Shown here: positions 44,831-54,026 of the stretch, in pieces
Numbering within the stretch: the first letter of the stretch is position 1
Layout: every line of letters starts with the position of its first letter
Source of the DNA: Hyphomicrobiales bacterium
GTDB taxonomy: Bacteria; Pseudomonadota; Alphaproteobacteria; Rhizobiales; Xanthobacteraceae
DNA: 64,000 nucleotides
Direction of reading: 5' to 3'
NCBI GenBank assembly: GCA_016185205.1
Contig: JACPOA010000020.1
Coordinates: forward strand, 62,001 to 126,000
The notes under the pieces: model-generated
Databases searched by the model: none
Told to the model about the DNA's origin: nothing
The model's input: the letters and a program-made list of their open reading frames with translations, nothing else
Translations under genes and position numbers: made by a program

Positions 44831-46471
44831 TCACTCCGCCGCTTGCACGCCCGGCAGCCGGTAATCCTTGAACTGCTGGCGCAGCGTGATCTTCTGGATC
44901 TTGCCGGTGGCGGTGTGCGGAATTTCGTCGACGAACACCACGTCGTCCGGCATCCACCATTTGGCAATCTTGCCCTGCATGAAGCCGAGGATGTCGTCTT
45001 TGCTCGCCGTCTCGCCCTTTTTCAGCACGATGACGAGCAGTGGGCGCTCGTCCCATTTCGGATGCGCGACGCCGATGGCGGCGGCTTCCGCCACTTTCGG
45101 GTGGCCGACCGCAAGGTTCTCCAGGTCGATGGTGGAAATCCATTCGCCGCCCGACTTGATCACGTCCTTGGCGCGGTCGGTGATCTGCATGTAGCCGTAG
45201 CGGTCCATTGTGGCGACGTCGCCGGTGTCGAACCAGCCGCCGGCCTCGAACACCGGATCGTGGTCGACCTTGTAGTAGCTGCGCGCCACCGACGGCCCGC
45301 GCACCTTCAAGCGGCCGAAGGTCTTGCCGTCCCATGGCAGGTTTTTGCCGGCGTCGTCGGTGATCTTCATCTCGACGCCGAACGGCGGGTGGCCCTGCTT
45401 CATCTTCACGTCGAGCCGCGCCTCGCCTTCGAGCGTCGCATGTTCCGGCTTCATGGTGCAGAGCGAGCCGAGCGGGCTCATCTCGGTCATGCCCCAGGCG
45501 TGGATCACCTCGACGCCGTAGACCTCCTGGAAGGTCTTGGTCATGGCGCGCGGGCAGGCCGAGCCGCCGATCACCACGCGCTTCAAGTGCGGCAGCTTGC
45601 CGCCGGTCTTTTCCAGGTCCTGCAGCAGCATCAGCCAGATGGTCGGTACCGCGGCGGTGAAACTCACTTGGTATGTATTGAGCAACTCGTAGATCGAGGC
45701 GCCGTCCATCTTGCCGCCGGGCATCACCAGCGTGGCGCCGACCATCGGCGCGGTCAGCGCCAGCCCCCAGCAATTGGCGTGGAACATCGGCACCACCGGC
45801 AGGATCACGTCGCGCGACGAGCAGCCCATGGCGTCGGGCAGGGCGGCCATCATCGAATGCAGCACATTGGAGCGGTGCGAATAGAGCACGCCCTTGGGAT
45901 GGCCGGTGGTGCCGGAGGTGTAACACATGCCGGCGGCGGTGTTCTCGTCGAACTCGCCCCAAGCGAAATCGCCGTCGACCGCGCCGATCCACTCTTCGTA
46001 AGGCACGGCATTCTGCAGCGTGGTGGCCGGCATATGCGCGGCGTCGGTCAAGATGATGTAACGCTCGATGGTCGGCAGCTTGTCGGCGATCTTCTCCAGC
46101 AGCGGCACGAAAGTGAGATCGGCGATCATCACGCGGTCGGCGGCGTGATTGACGATCCAGACGATCTGCTCGGGGAACAGCCGCGGGTTGACGGTGTGGT
46201 AGATCGCGCCGATGCCGGTGATGCCGTACCAGGCCTCCATGTGGCGCCAGGTATTCCAGGCCAGCGTCGCCACCCGGTCGCCGAGCTTGATGCCGTCGCG
46301 GTCGAGCCGCTGCGCCACTTTCAGCGCGCGGGCGCGCAACGCGCGATAGTTGGTGGTGTGGATCGGACCCTCGACCGAACGGCTGATCACCTTGCGCTCG
46401 CCGTGGAACGTGGCGGCATGATCGATGATGCGATGCATCAGCAGCGGCCAATTTTGCATCAGCCCGAGCAT
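44831..46471 (-). CDS. Fatty-acyl-CoA ligase (ANL superfamily, DmdB/FadD-like)
   Basis: A 546-residue AMP-forming acyl-CoA synthetase. ATG 46471 is preferred over upstream codons because AGGAGG lies just before it. Core motifs are [20 protein letters not shown] (P-loop), [33 protein letters not shown] and the C-terminal [10 protein letters not shown] lysine. It resembles the medium/long-chain or methylthiopropionate ligases of Rhizobiales. It is convergent with the rpfF-like gene; RpfB, the ligase that consumes DSF in Xanthomonas, has the same chemistry, so a role in signal turnover is possible but unproven. Confidence 0.9.
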   Translation of the reverse strand: MLGLMQNWPLLMHRIIDHAATFHGERKVISRSVEGPIHTTNYRALRARALKVAQRLDRDGIKLGDRVATLAWNTWRHMEAWYGITGIGAIYHTVNPRLFPEQIVWIVNHAADRVMIADLTFVPLLEKIADKLPTIERYIILTDAAHMPATTLQNAVPYEEWIGAVDGDFAWGEFDENTAAGMCYTSGTTGHPKGVLYSHRSNVLHSMMAALPDAMGCSSRDVILPVVPMFHANCWGLALTAPMVGATLVMPGGKMDGASIYELLNTYQVSFTAAVPTIWLMLLQDLEKTGGKLPHLKRVVIGGSACPRAMTKTFQEVYGVEVIHAWGMTEMSPLGSLCTMKPEHATLEGEARLDVKMKQGHPPFGVEMKITDDAGKNLPWDGKTFGRLKVRGPSVARSYYKVDHDPVFEAGGWFDTGDVATMDRYGYMQITDRAKDVIKSGGEWISTIDLENLAVGHPKVAEAAAIGVAHPKWDERPLLVIVLKKGETASKDDILGFMQGKIAKWWMPDDVVFVDEIPHTATGKIQKITLRQQFKDYRLPGVQAAE

Positions 46472-46665
46472 GGCAATCCCCTCCTGAATCAAGCTTTTTG
46501 GACCGGCCCCTCGCCGGTCGCCTGTAAGGTTAGCGGGCGGGCCGGGCGGTTCGCAATGCCTTGGAACGCGACGGAATACGCCGTGACCGCGCGCTCGGAT
46601 CATCGCCCGACCCCAATAAACGCCGCCTTTTGGCGGGTAGCCGGTGCGTTGTGTGGCAAACGCTG

Positions 46666-47793
46666 TCAGCGTGGTCCTAGCTGCGCAGCCTGCAATCGTC
46701 GGGCAAACACCAATGACGGCGTCTGGTCGCCACCAGCGATCCAGCGGCGAACAGGGACCTCAAATCGCCGGTAGATGAGACTCGCAGCGATGACGACCGC
46801 AACGTAAGTGGCGACCGCGCCCACCACTGCAAGCGGCGTTCCTATGGCGTGCACTTTATGCAGGATGAATAGAACGGGTATCTCCGCCAGAATATGGATC
46901 AGATAAACGGAATAGGAAGCGTCGCCAAGACGCGCCATGAAATCTGTCCTCATCAAGGAAGGTCGGTTGCCTCGCTCTGCCATGGCAGCCAAAGGGACAA
47001 CGAGCGCAAGCATTGCGATGGGCACCTCGCGCGGTAGTCCAAACTGTAGGATCGCGATTGAGGACAGAAAAACGATATGAACGACCGGCCAAGGCACGCG
47101 AATAGAAAGCGGAAGGTGTTTCAGCAGAATCGCAAAGATAACGCCGAGAAAAAATGTCGGCAGCGCGCGTAGGGCTCCAAAATCATAGGTCGCCTCGGTC
47201 CAGTCACGCAGGCCCATCGCGCTTCGAAAAAAGCTGATCGCGACAATGCCGACTACGAGCAGCGCAAGGTTGGTAATTAAGGGAAGCCGTCGAGCGGCGA
47301 TGAGCAAGACCGGGAATGCCAGGTAAACGAGCAACTCGGCGCTGATCGACCACGAAGGCGCATTAAAGGACAAATGGCCGACGGTTCCCCAAGCGTGGAG
47401 AAGCAAAGCATTCGCTGGCAGTGCTGTAAGGTCGAGCATTTCCGGATGATTGGCGGTCAGCACGCCTGACTTATGCGCAAGAGCAAAGCCAATGAAAACG
47501 CACAGCACAGCCAGATGAAGGGGAAGGACACGCGCTAGCCGCCGCCGCAAAAAACTGCCGTAGTCGCGAAGACTACTCATTGCCTCGCCGTAGGTTACGG
47601 CAATTACGAATCCGCTTAGCACGAAGAAAAAATCGACCATGACATCGAGAGACCTGACGACCGGCGTCAACTGACCGCGCCCGAGTCCGAAATCGCCGTC
47701 GTAATGAAAGAGAACAATCAGGCTGGCGGCGATGAAACGATAGCCGTCGAGCGCGCGGTAACGTTGAACGGGACCAGGGTTGATCGACGACAT
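46666..47793 (-). CDS. Acyltransferase family 3 (OafA-like) membrane protein
   Basis: A 375-residue membrane O-acyltransferase with about ten helices. The family start RYRALDGYRFIAASLIVLFH carries the catalytic-type His, followed by VDFFFVLSGFVIA and APSWSISAELLVYLAFP. These enzymes acetylate surface polysaccharides or lipids. GC content is visibly lower than in surrounding genes, and the next gene is a broken beta-helix protein, so this pair may be an acquired surface-glycan segment. Confidence 0.88.
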   Translation of the reverse strand: MSSINPGPVQRYRALDGYRFIAASLIVLFHYDGDFGLGRGQLTPVVRSLDVMVDFFFVLSGFVIAVTYGEAMSSLRDYGSFLRRRLARVLPLHLAVLCVFIGFALAHKSGVLTANHPEMLDLTALPANALLLHAWGTVGHLSFNAPSWSISAELLVYLAFPVLLIAARRLPLITNLALLVVGIVAISFFRSAMGLRDWTEATYDFGALRALPTFFLGVIFAILLKHLPLSIRVPWPVVHIVFLSSIAILQFGLPREVPIAMLALVVPLAAMAERGNRPSLMRTDFMARLGDASYSVYLIHILAEIPVLFILHKVHAIGTPLAVVGAVATYVAVVIAASLIYRRFEVPVRRWIAGGDQTPSLVFARRLQAAQLGPR

Positions 47794-48016
47794 ACCCGAG
47801 GCGCTCCGAAGAAAACACGAAAAGCGTGTGCCACAGCTTTCTGACGGGCGGGGCCAAAAAGGTCAAAGGAACGTTGAAATTAAGCTTTATGCGGACGCGG
47901 TGGGGTGTATCAGAACTTCGATCAAATTCTTTTGGCTTGCTTTCACAACGTTAAGTTGTAAGAATTGTGCAAGAGGAAGATCAGCCTGGCATTAACCTTA
48001 AAACGGGAGGAAATCC

Positions 48017-49387
48017 ATGGTCACGGTCACCTCACTAAATGCGGTTGATTACGGAATGGTGCCGAACACCAGCGCCGACCAAACCGCAAACTTCCAGTCG
48101 GCGATCAATGCGGCGCAGAGCCAGCTACTTCCTCTCTTTATTCCTGCCGGTACCTACCTGATCACAGCTGTGAACATCAGCAGCAATATTGAGATTTATT
48201 CGTAAGCCCGATCCGGGTTTCTGCAAGGATATGGCGGTTACTCGCCGCAGATAAATATTGCGCCGATTTCGCCTGCGACATATGTCGACGTGGTCCATAT
48301 TCATGACATCAGCATCGACGGCGGCGGGCAGAGCTTTTCAGGTTCGCCGACCGATGCAGGGCTGATTCAAGCTTTCAATACATTTCACCTGATTATCGAC
48401 GACTGCTACATAAACGCCTCCGCTATCCATGGTATTTACCTCAATGCTACAGGGGGCAAAGTCAGAAATAATCTGATTGGTTCGGCGGCCTCTACCGGTA
48501 TCTTTTCGATCGACGCCGCCACCGGCGGAATGACGATCGAGAACAACGACGTTGTAGATTCGGGAAACAATGGCATCCTGATCTGGCGGTCCTCGATCGC
48601 TGGCGACAATAGTCAGGTGTTCCGCAATACGATTGGGAATACCGGCGCGGCTTCTGGCGGAACTGGCCAATACGGGAATGCGATTAACGTCTTTCGGGCC
48701 AACTTTGTTATCATCGAAAGCAATTCGATTTACGGCTCCACGTTTTCCGCGATCAGGCTAAATAGTTCGAGTTTCTGTCAGGTCTTGAATAATAACAGCT
48801 ACGGATCGGGCGAAAATGCGATTTGGGTAGAATGTCCGGGGGCGGGCAGCAATGGATATGCGGGAGGCGTGATCGCAAGCAACATTATCGATACGACCGG
48901 CGGCGGCATATTCGTTGCGAATACCACTGACGGAGGCCATCGTGTCGTTGTCAGCAACAACCAAGTGTCCAACGTTGTCGTTCAAACAGTAATAACCGGC
49001 TATCAGAGCATTGGCCGCGCGATGCAAGGCGAAGGGGACGTGCTTTTCGTCGGCAATCAGATCGATGGCGCGGCCGACTGGGGGATTACGCTGATCCCAT
49101 TCCAAATCGGCACAACCAAGACTATCGGCCAGGCTGAAAGCAACATGATCAAGAACTGCGCCGGCGGAATAGGTTTCGTAAAGGACAATGCGGGCACGGG
49201 TATCTTCATAGGCGGCAATACAATCTACAAATACACCACCACGACCAAGTATGCGGCTATCGTTGCATGCTCTTATAACGGCTCGACAGGTGCTGTGAGC
49301 AAGCTTGCAGGCGCAACCGATCTCGGGAACGCGACGTCCAGCGGCTTTTCTAATGTTAAGCTGCTGCTCAATTACTCTTTCAACTGA
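48017..49387 (+). pseudogene. TIGR03808-like right-handed beta-helix protein, split by an ochre codon
   Basis: A parallel beta-helix protein of about 456 codons. ATG 48017 has a strong GGGAGG site. The first part (VTSLNAVDYGMVPNTSADQT, then PLFIPAGTYLITAVN) ends at TAA 48203-48205 after 62 residues. The same frame then continues without a stop, with the repeats NNGILIWRS, QYGNAINVFRANFVIIESNS and FSAIRLNSS. The order of motifs matches TIGR03808 Tat-exported repeat proteins, but there is no signal peptide here. One base change (for example GAA to TAA) explains the break. GC content is low for this window. Function is unknown; polysaccharide binding or cleavage is possible. Confidence 0.8.
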
Positions 49388-49506
49388 GTCCTTGCCTCAA
49401 CGCTGCACCCCGGTTCGCATCGCTGACGCGACGCGAACCGACCCTCCCCACCGCCCCGCGGGAGGACGGTACAAGAAATGCCGCAATCCTGCCCGACATC
49501 CGTCCA

Positions 49507-50325
49507 ATGCGGTGGCTGGTGGCAATCCTGTGGCTCGCGGCCTTGGGTGGCGGCATGTATGGCGGCATGGCCGCCGCCGAGGACGTGCCCAACCCCGTGC
49601 CTTTGCCGCGCCCGCGCCCGCCGCTCTGGCTGGAGCCGCGCTCCTTCCTGGAAGCGGCCGGTCCCGGCTTCGACAGCGCCGCCGTCACCGCCGAGCCCTC
49701 CGACTGCCGCAAACGGCTGGCGGCGATTGCCACCATCGCGCCGATGCCGCGGCTGATCGGCCCCGGCGCCTGCGGCGGCGGCGACATGGTCGAGCTCGAC
49801 GCCGTCAAGCTGGCGAGCGGCGGCGCGGTCGGGCTCAATCCGAAGCCGCTGCTGCGCTGTGAGATGGCGGAATCGTTGGCCGGCTGGATTCGCGACGAGG
49901 CCACGCCGCGCCTGGCCAAGGCCGGGGCGAGCCTGCGCCGGGTCGAGACCTATGACGACTTCGAATGCCGCGGCCGCAACCGCGTGCTCGGTGCCAAGCT
50001 CTCCGAGCACGGCAAGGGCAATGCGGTCGACGTGCGCGCCTTTACGCTCGCCGACAACCGGGTGATCGGCCTGACCGACATCGGCGTGCCCAAGGAGTTG
50101 CGCGCCTCCATCCGCGAGAGCGCCTGCGCGCGTTTCACCACCGTGCTCGGGCCCGGCTCCGACGGCTATCACGACTCCCATATTCATCTCGACCTCGCCG
50201 CGCGCCGCAACGGCCACCGCATCTGCCAGTGGGACGTGCGCGAGCCGCCGCCGCCCGCCGAGGTGGTGCCGCTACCGCCGCCGCGGCCCGCGATCGTGGC
50301 CGTTAAGGATGGCCGGAAATTATAG
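49507..50325 (+). CDS. Extensin-like family protein
   Basis: A 272-residue exported protein. A signal peptide (ends near GGMAAAE) and a Pro/Arg-rich linker (PVPLPRPRPPLW) precede an extensin-like C-terminal domain (PF06904-type): CRKRLAAIATIAPMP, LRCEMAESLAGWI, SLRRVETYDDFECRGRN and SEHGKGNAVDVRAFTL. The His/Asp set and GYHDSHIHLDLA resemble LAS-type peptidoglycan peptidases, so a wall role is likely. It lies 35 bp before the metallophosphoesterase gene. Confidence 0.87.
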   Translation: MRWLVAILWLAALGGGMYGGMAAAEDVPNPVPLPRPRPPLWLEPRSFLEAAGPGFDSAAVTAEPSDCRKRLAAIATIAPMPRLIGPGACGGGDMVELDAVKLASGGAVGLNPKPLLRCEMAESLAGWIRDEATPRLAKAGASLRRVETYDDFECRGRNRVLGAKLSEHGKGNAVDVRAFTLADNRVIGLTDIGVPKELRASIRESACARFTTVLGPGSDGYHDSHIHLDLAARRNGHRICQWDVREPPPPAEVVPLPPPRPAIVAVKDGRKL

Positions 50326-50360
50326 CCCCCCATTTACCGATCCGGAGTAGCACTACGCCG

Positions 50361-51299
50361 ATGGCCATCGGCGACCCGCGACGTGTGATGTCACCCGTGC
50401 AGTTGCGCGCGCCCGCACGGGGCCTGACCCGCCGTGGCCTGCTCAAGAGCGGGCTGGGCCTGACCGGCTTTGCCGGCCTGCTGCTGCCGGGCACCGGCGC
50501 CTATGCCGCCCTGCAAGCTGCTGGCGAGCTGGCGATCACCGATTACGCCCCGGTGCCGCGCAACTGGCCGGACCGCCACCGGCTCACCATTACCGTGATC
50601 GCCGACCTGCATGCCGGCGGCCCCAATATGGGCCTCGCGCGTGTGCGCGCGGTGGTCGATGCCGGCATCGCGCTCAAGTCCGATCTGGTGGTGATCCTGG
50701 GCGATTTCTTCGCCACCCATCGCTTTATCACCGAGCACGTGCCGCACGGCGCCTGGGCGGAAGAGCTCGCCCGCCTCAAGGCGCCGCTCGGCACCTATGC
50801 GATCCTCGGCAATCACGACTGGTGGTACGACATCGAGGGGGTGCGCCGCGCGCTCAAGCAGGTGGGCATCCCGGTGCTGGAAAACGACGCCGTACTGCTG
50901 GGCGAGCCGGGCCGCCGCTTCTGGCTGGCCGGGCTCGGCGATCAGCTCGCGTATTGGCTGGGGCCGAGCCGGTTCCGCGGCGTCGACGACTTGCCGGCCA
51001 CGCTTCGCCATGTGCGCAGCGACGATCCCGTGATCCTGCTGGCGCATGAGCCGGATATTTTTCCGCAGGTTCCGGGGCGCGTCGCGCTCACGCTCGCCGG
51101 CCATACCCATGGCGGCCAGATCCGCCTGCCGTTCGTGGAGCCGTTCTGGACGCCCTCGAGCTTTGGCGCGCGTTACGCCTACGGCCACATCGTCGAGCAG
51201 GGCCGTCACATGATCGTGTCGGGCGGGCTCGGCTGCAGCCAGGTGCCGATGCGGCTCGGCGTGCCGCCGGAAGTCGTGCGCGTCACGTTGGGGGCGTGA
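50361..51299 (+). CDS. Metallophosphoesterase with twin-arginine signal
   Basis: A 312-residue protein. TRRGLLKSGLGLTGFAGLLL is a twin-arginine signal (about 23-45), so it is probably periplasmic or membrane-anchored. The calcineurin-like site is complete: VIADLHAGG, VILGDFFA, ILGNHDWW, LLAHEPDIF and LAGHTHGGQI. It is related to the YkuE/YaeI group, some of which cleave lipid A precursors or phospholipids; the substrate here is unknown. A terminator lies at 51346-51371. Confidence 0.88.
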   Translation: MAIGDPRRVMSPVQLRAPARGLTRRGLLKSGLGLTGFAGLLLPGTGAYAALQAAGELAITDYAPVPRNWPDRHRLTITVIADLHAGGPNMGLARVRAVVDAGIALKSDLVVILGDFFATHRFITEHVPHGAWAEELARLKAPLGTYAILGNHDWWYDIEGVRRALKQVGIPVLENDAVLLGEPGRRFWLAGLGDQLAYWLGPSRFRGVDDLPATLRHVRSDDPVILLAHEPDIFPQVPGRVALTLAGHTHGGQIRLPFVEPFWTPSSFGARYAYGHIVEQGRHMIVSGGLGCSQVPMRLGVPPEVVRVTLGA

Positions 51300-51345
51300 G
51301 GCCTCGTGCCCCGCTAATGGGGCTGCGCTGCGCCCGGGACAAGAA

Positions 51346-51371
51346 AAAACGGCGCCTGCGGGCGCCGTTTT
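51346..51371. terminator. Bidirectional intrinsic terminator
   Basis: A perfect 11-bp stem, AAAACGGCGCC (51346-51356) and GGCGCCGTTTT (51361-51371), has a TGCG loop, with an A-tract on the left and a T-tract on the right. It sits between the convergent metallophosphoesterase and L,D-transpeptidase genes and can serve both strands. Confidence 0.88.
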
Positions 51372-51391
51372 CCCCAAGCCCCTTTGTCGTC

Positions 51392-52060
51392 TCAGTTGAA
51401 TAGATTGCCGGTCGAGGCCAGCCGCGGATTGAACGGCGAGTCGCCCTGCTTGGGCGCCAGCACCACCACGATGGTGCCCTGCTTGACCCGCTTGTAGAGG
51501 TCGATGACATCCTCGTTGGTCAGGCGGATGCAGCCCGAGGAAATCGCCTGGCCGATATATTCCGGCTGATTGGTGCCGTGGATGCGGTACATCGTATCCT
51601 TGCTGCCGTCGAACAGATAAAGCGCGCGCGCGCCCATCGGATTCTGCGGGCCCGGACCGACGAAGTTCGGCACGTCCATGCGCTTCTTGATGTCGGCGGT
51701 CGGCGTCCAGGTCGGCCATTCGGACATGCGGCCGATCTTGGCCACGCCGGAAAAGGTCAGCGCCTCTTCGCCGACGGTGACGCCGTAGCGGATCGCCTGG
51801 CCTTCGGGCAGCACATAATAGAGATAGCGCGCATCGGCATCGATCACGATGGTGCCGGGCGCCTCGCGGCGGTGATAAGCGACGATATGGCGCTTGTACG
51901 GCTCGGGGATCGCCACCTTTTCATAGGGCGCCGCCGCCAGCAGCTTCTTGTCGCGCGCAGTCAGATTGGCTTCCGAAGCCGGCTCGATCGTGGACTGCAT
52001 GCAGCCGCCGAGCAAAAGTCCTGCACCGAACAGGACAACCAAGAACCCCCTTGCCGCCAT
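51392..52060 (-). CDS. L,D-transpeptidase (YkuD family) lipoprotein
   Basis: A 222-residue envelope enzyme that forms 3-3 peptidoglycan cross-links or attaches proteins to peptidoglycan. ATG 52060 gives MAARGFLVVLFGAGLLLGGC, a lipoprotein signal with the LLGGC lipobox; the open frame to 52120 adds an unlikely soluble front. The YkuD domain shows IVIDADARYLYYVLPEG, HGTNQPEYIGQAISSGCIRL with the catalytic His and Cys, and TNEDVIDLYKRVK. GAGGAAGA precedes the start. Confidence 0.92.
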   Translation of the reverse strand: MAARGFLVVLFGAGLLLGGCMQSTIEPASEANLTARDKKLLAAAPYEKVAIPEPYKRHIVAYHRREAPGTIVIDADARYLYYVLPEGQAIRYGVTVGEEALTFSGVAKIGRMSEWPTWTPTADIKKRMDVPNFVGPGPQNPMGARALYLFDGSKDTMYRIHGTNQPEYIGQAISSGCIRLTNEDVIDLYKRVKQGTIVVVLAPKQGDSPFNPRLASTGNLFN

Positions 52061-52447
52061 TTTCTTCCTCTTTCCGGTCACGTCCCGTGCAGCGCCCCAG
52101 CCACGATCATCAAATCGCAATTAATCGAAGAGTCTTCGCAATTGCTACGATTTCCGCCTTGTCCCCCATCACCTTCCTGTGGACCTGTGGCAGGAATGCC
52201 GCACTCGACTTTAGGCGGGCCCCGGGTTCCCGCCCGGCCGCCGCCCAGCGGCAAATTCGATTTTGCCTACAACATCTTAAGAGATGGTTTACCATAACTG
52301 TCGCATGTGTGGCGAAACCGACGCGAATACTGGCGGACTTGGGCGAATGTCACGATAGGACACGAATTGCCGCGCAATTCCGCCCCACTCAGGCAGCAGA
52401 TTCAACTCATCGGGGGAACATCCAAGGACGCATCGGAGATAGTGACA
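52061..52447. other. Divergent intergenic region, no gene seen
   Basis: This gap holds the leader of the L,D-transpeptidase gene on the left and that of a 56-residue protein on the right. The middle (about 52270-52330) is AT-richer and probably contains a promoter, but no clear -35/-10 pair was identified. No RNA gene or long repeat was recognised. Confidence 0.45.
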
Positions 52448-52618
52448 ATGAACGCAACCAAAACAACGGGGCTGAGCCAAGACTCCCGGCGCCAAGATGC
52501 CGACATCGACAGCCGCTACGGCAAGATCGGGATTTCCGCGGTCGCCGCGGCGTTGAGCTATCAGGGCGAGCAGCACAACACGACCGAAAGCCACACCACG
52601 TCCTACGGCCGCGACTGA
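52448..52618 (+). CDS. Small hypothetical protein (56 aa)
   Basis: A short polar protein beginning MNATKTTGLSQDSRRQDADI, with RYGKIGISAVAAALSYQGEQ and a Thr/Ser/His-rich end. A GGAG site lies about 10 nt upstream (52435-52438). There is no membrane segment or signal. It resembles small conserved proteins of Rhizobiales but has no known function. Confidence 0.6.
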   Translation: MNATKTTGLSQDSRRQDADIDSRYGKIGISAVAAALSYQGEQHNTTESHTTSYGRD

Positions 52619-52781
52619 GCGCGCGACCGCCGGCTGCGCAAGGCGCGCCGGCCATCACATCAACAACGCTTTCGATCTGACGCGTGCGGCTGGCACACGG
52701 GCCGCGCGTCACGTCATTTATTTCTTGCGTGAAGCCGCGTGATCGGGTCATTGAGAGACGACCCGATCGCACGGAGAAGTC

Positions 52782-53756
52782 ATGCTCTCGGTCTACGTTC
52801 ATCGCGGCACGACGCTCGAGCGAATCGTGGTCGACCCCGGCCAGCCTCCGCCGGAGGAGGCGGTGTGGATCGATCTGGTCACGCCGACCGTTCAGGACGA
52901 CAAACTGGTCGAACAGCTGCTCGGCATCGCGGTGCCGACGCGCGAGGAGATGCAGGAGATCGAGGTCTCCAGCCGGCTCTATGTCGAGAACGGCGCGCGC
53001 TACATGACCGCGACGCTGATGTGTCAGTCCGACTCAGCGACGCCGAAGACCACGCCGGTCACCTTCATCCTGTCGAACCATCGCTTGGCCACCGTGCGCT
53101 ATGACGAGCCGCGCCCGTTCGCCATCGTCGAGCACAAGCTGGCGCGCGCCTGCCCGCCCAAGGTGACGGGCGAGAGCGTGCTCATGGACCTGCTCGACGC
53201 GGTGATCGATCGCGCCGCCGACATCCAGGAGCGCATCGGCGCCGAGGTCGACCAGGTTTCGCATTCGATCTTCGAGCCGGCCGACGAGGCCGAGCCGCCG
53301 TCCTATAAGGACGTGCTCAAGGCGCTCGGCCGCAAGGGCGATCTCACCTCCAAGGTGCGCGAGAGCCTGGTCTCGATCGGCCGTCTGCTGCTGTTCCTGG
53401 CCAACGAAGCCGACGGCATGAAATGGCCGAAGGATACGCGCGCGCAATTGCAATCGATGCAGCGCGACGTGACGTCGCTGTCCGATCACGCCACTTATCT
53501 CGCCAACAAGATCACCTTCCTGCTCGACGCGCTGCTCGGCATCGTCAGCATCCAGCAGAACGACATCATCAAGATTTTTTCGATCGCGGCGGTGGTGTTC
53601 ATGCCGCCGACGCTGGTGGCCTCGATCTACGGCATGAACTTCCATAAGGGCATGATCGAGCTCGACTGGACCTATGGCTATCCCTGGGCGCTCATGCTGA
53701 TCGTGCTGGCGGCGGTGGTGCCGATCTTGTTCTTCAAGTGGAAGAAGTGGTTGTGA
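52782..53756 (+). CDS. corA: CorA-family magnesium/cobalt transporter
   Basis: A 324-residue pentameric channel-type transporter for divalent cations. A long N-terminal cytoplasmic domain (1-260) precedes two C-terminal membrane helices, the first ending in the YGMNF selectivity motif and the second followed by the basic tail FKWKKWL. GGAGAAG before ATG 52782 is a good ribosome site. A palindromic repeat follows the gene. Confidence 0.94.
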   Translation: MLSVYVHRGTTLERIVVDPGQPPPEEAVWIDLVTPTVQDDKLVEQLLGIAVPTREEMQEIEVSSRLYVENGARYMTATLMCQSDSATPKTTPVTFILSNHRLATVRYDEPRPFAIVEHKLARACPPKVTGESVLMDLLDAVIDRAADIQERIGAEVDQVSHSIFEPADEAEPPSYKDVLKALGRKGDLTSKVRESLVSIGRLLLFLANEADGMKWPKDTRAQLQSMQRDVTSLSDHATYLANKITFLLDALLGIVSIQQNDIIKIFSIAAVVFMPPTLVASIYGMNFHKGMIELDWTYGYPWALMLIVLAAVVPILFFKWKKWL

Positions 53757-53766
53757 GCCATTCGTC

Positions 53767-53814
53767 ATTCCGGGGCGTCCGCCGAAGCATAGCGTAGGCG
53801 GACGAACCCGGAAT
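53767..53814. repeat. Intergenic palindromic repeat after corA
   Basis: Outer arms ATTCCGGG (53767-53774) and CCCGGAAT (53807-53814), and inner arms CGTCCGCC (53776-53783) and GGCGGACG (53797-53804), enclose a 13-nt loop. The TCATTCCGGGGCG...CGAACCCGGAATCC type is, as I recall, a common dispersed palindrome in Bradyrhizobium-like genomes. It may end the corA transcript. Confidence 0.75.
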
Positions 53815-53858
53815 CCAGAAGCGGATTTAGATTTTCGAATTACGAACTGAGAGACGCG

Positions 53859-54026
53859 ATGGACGTGACAAATCCATGGGCAGCGGAAGTCCTCGCCGAA
53901 GATGCGCGACGGCTCGAAGAGTTCGAACGCACGCGCGAATGCGTGCCATGGAACGAAGTGCGGGCCTGGATGCAGTCATGGGGTACAGATCGCGAACTGC
54001 CGCCGCCGAAGGTGCGTAAGCTTTGA
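53859..54026 (+). CDS. Antitoxin-like small protein (55 aa), possibly orphan
   Basis: A 55-residue frame starting MDVTNPWAAEVLAEDARRLE, with CVPWNEVRAWMQSWGTDREL. The WNEVRAWMQSWGT segment is like CopG/ParD-type antitoxins paired with RelE/ParE toxins in Rhizobiales. The following TTGAGGCTGGTCGTC would start a ParE-like toxin (MRLVV) but meets TAA at once, so the toxin seems lost. The function is inferred from weak similarity. Confidence 0.5.
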   Translation: MDVTNPWAAEVLAEDARRLEEFERTRECVPWNEVRAWMQSWGTDRELPPPKVRKL

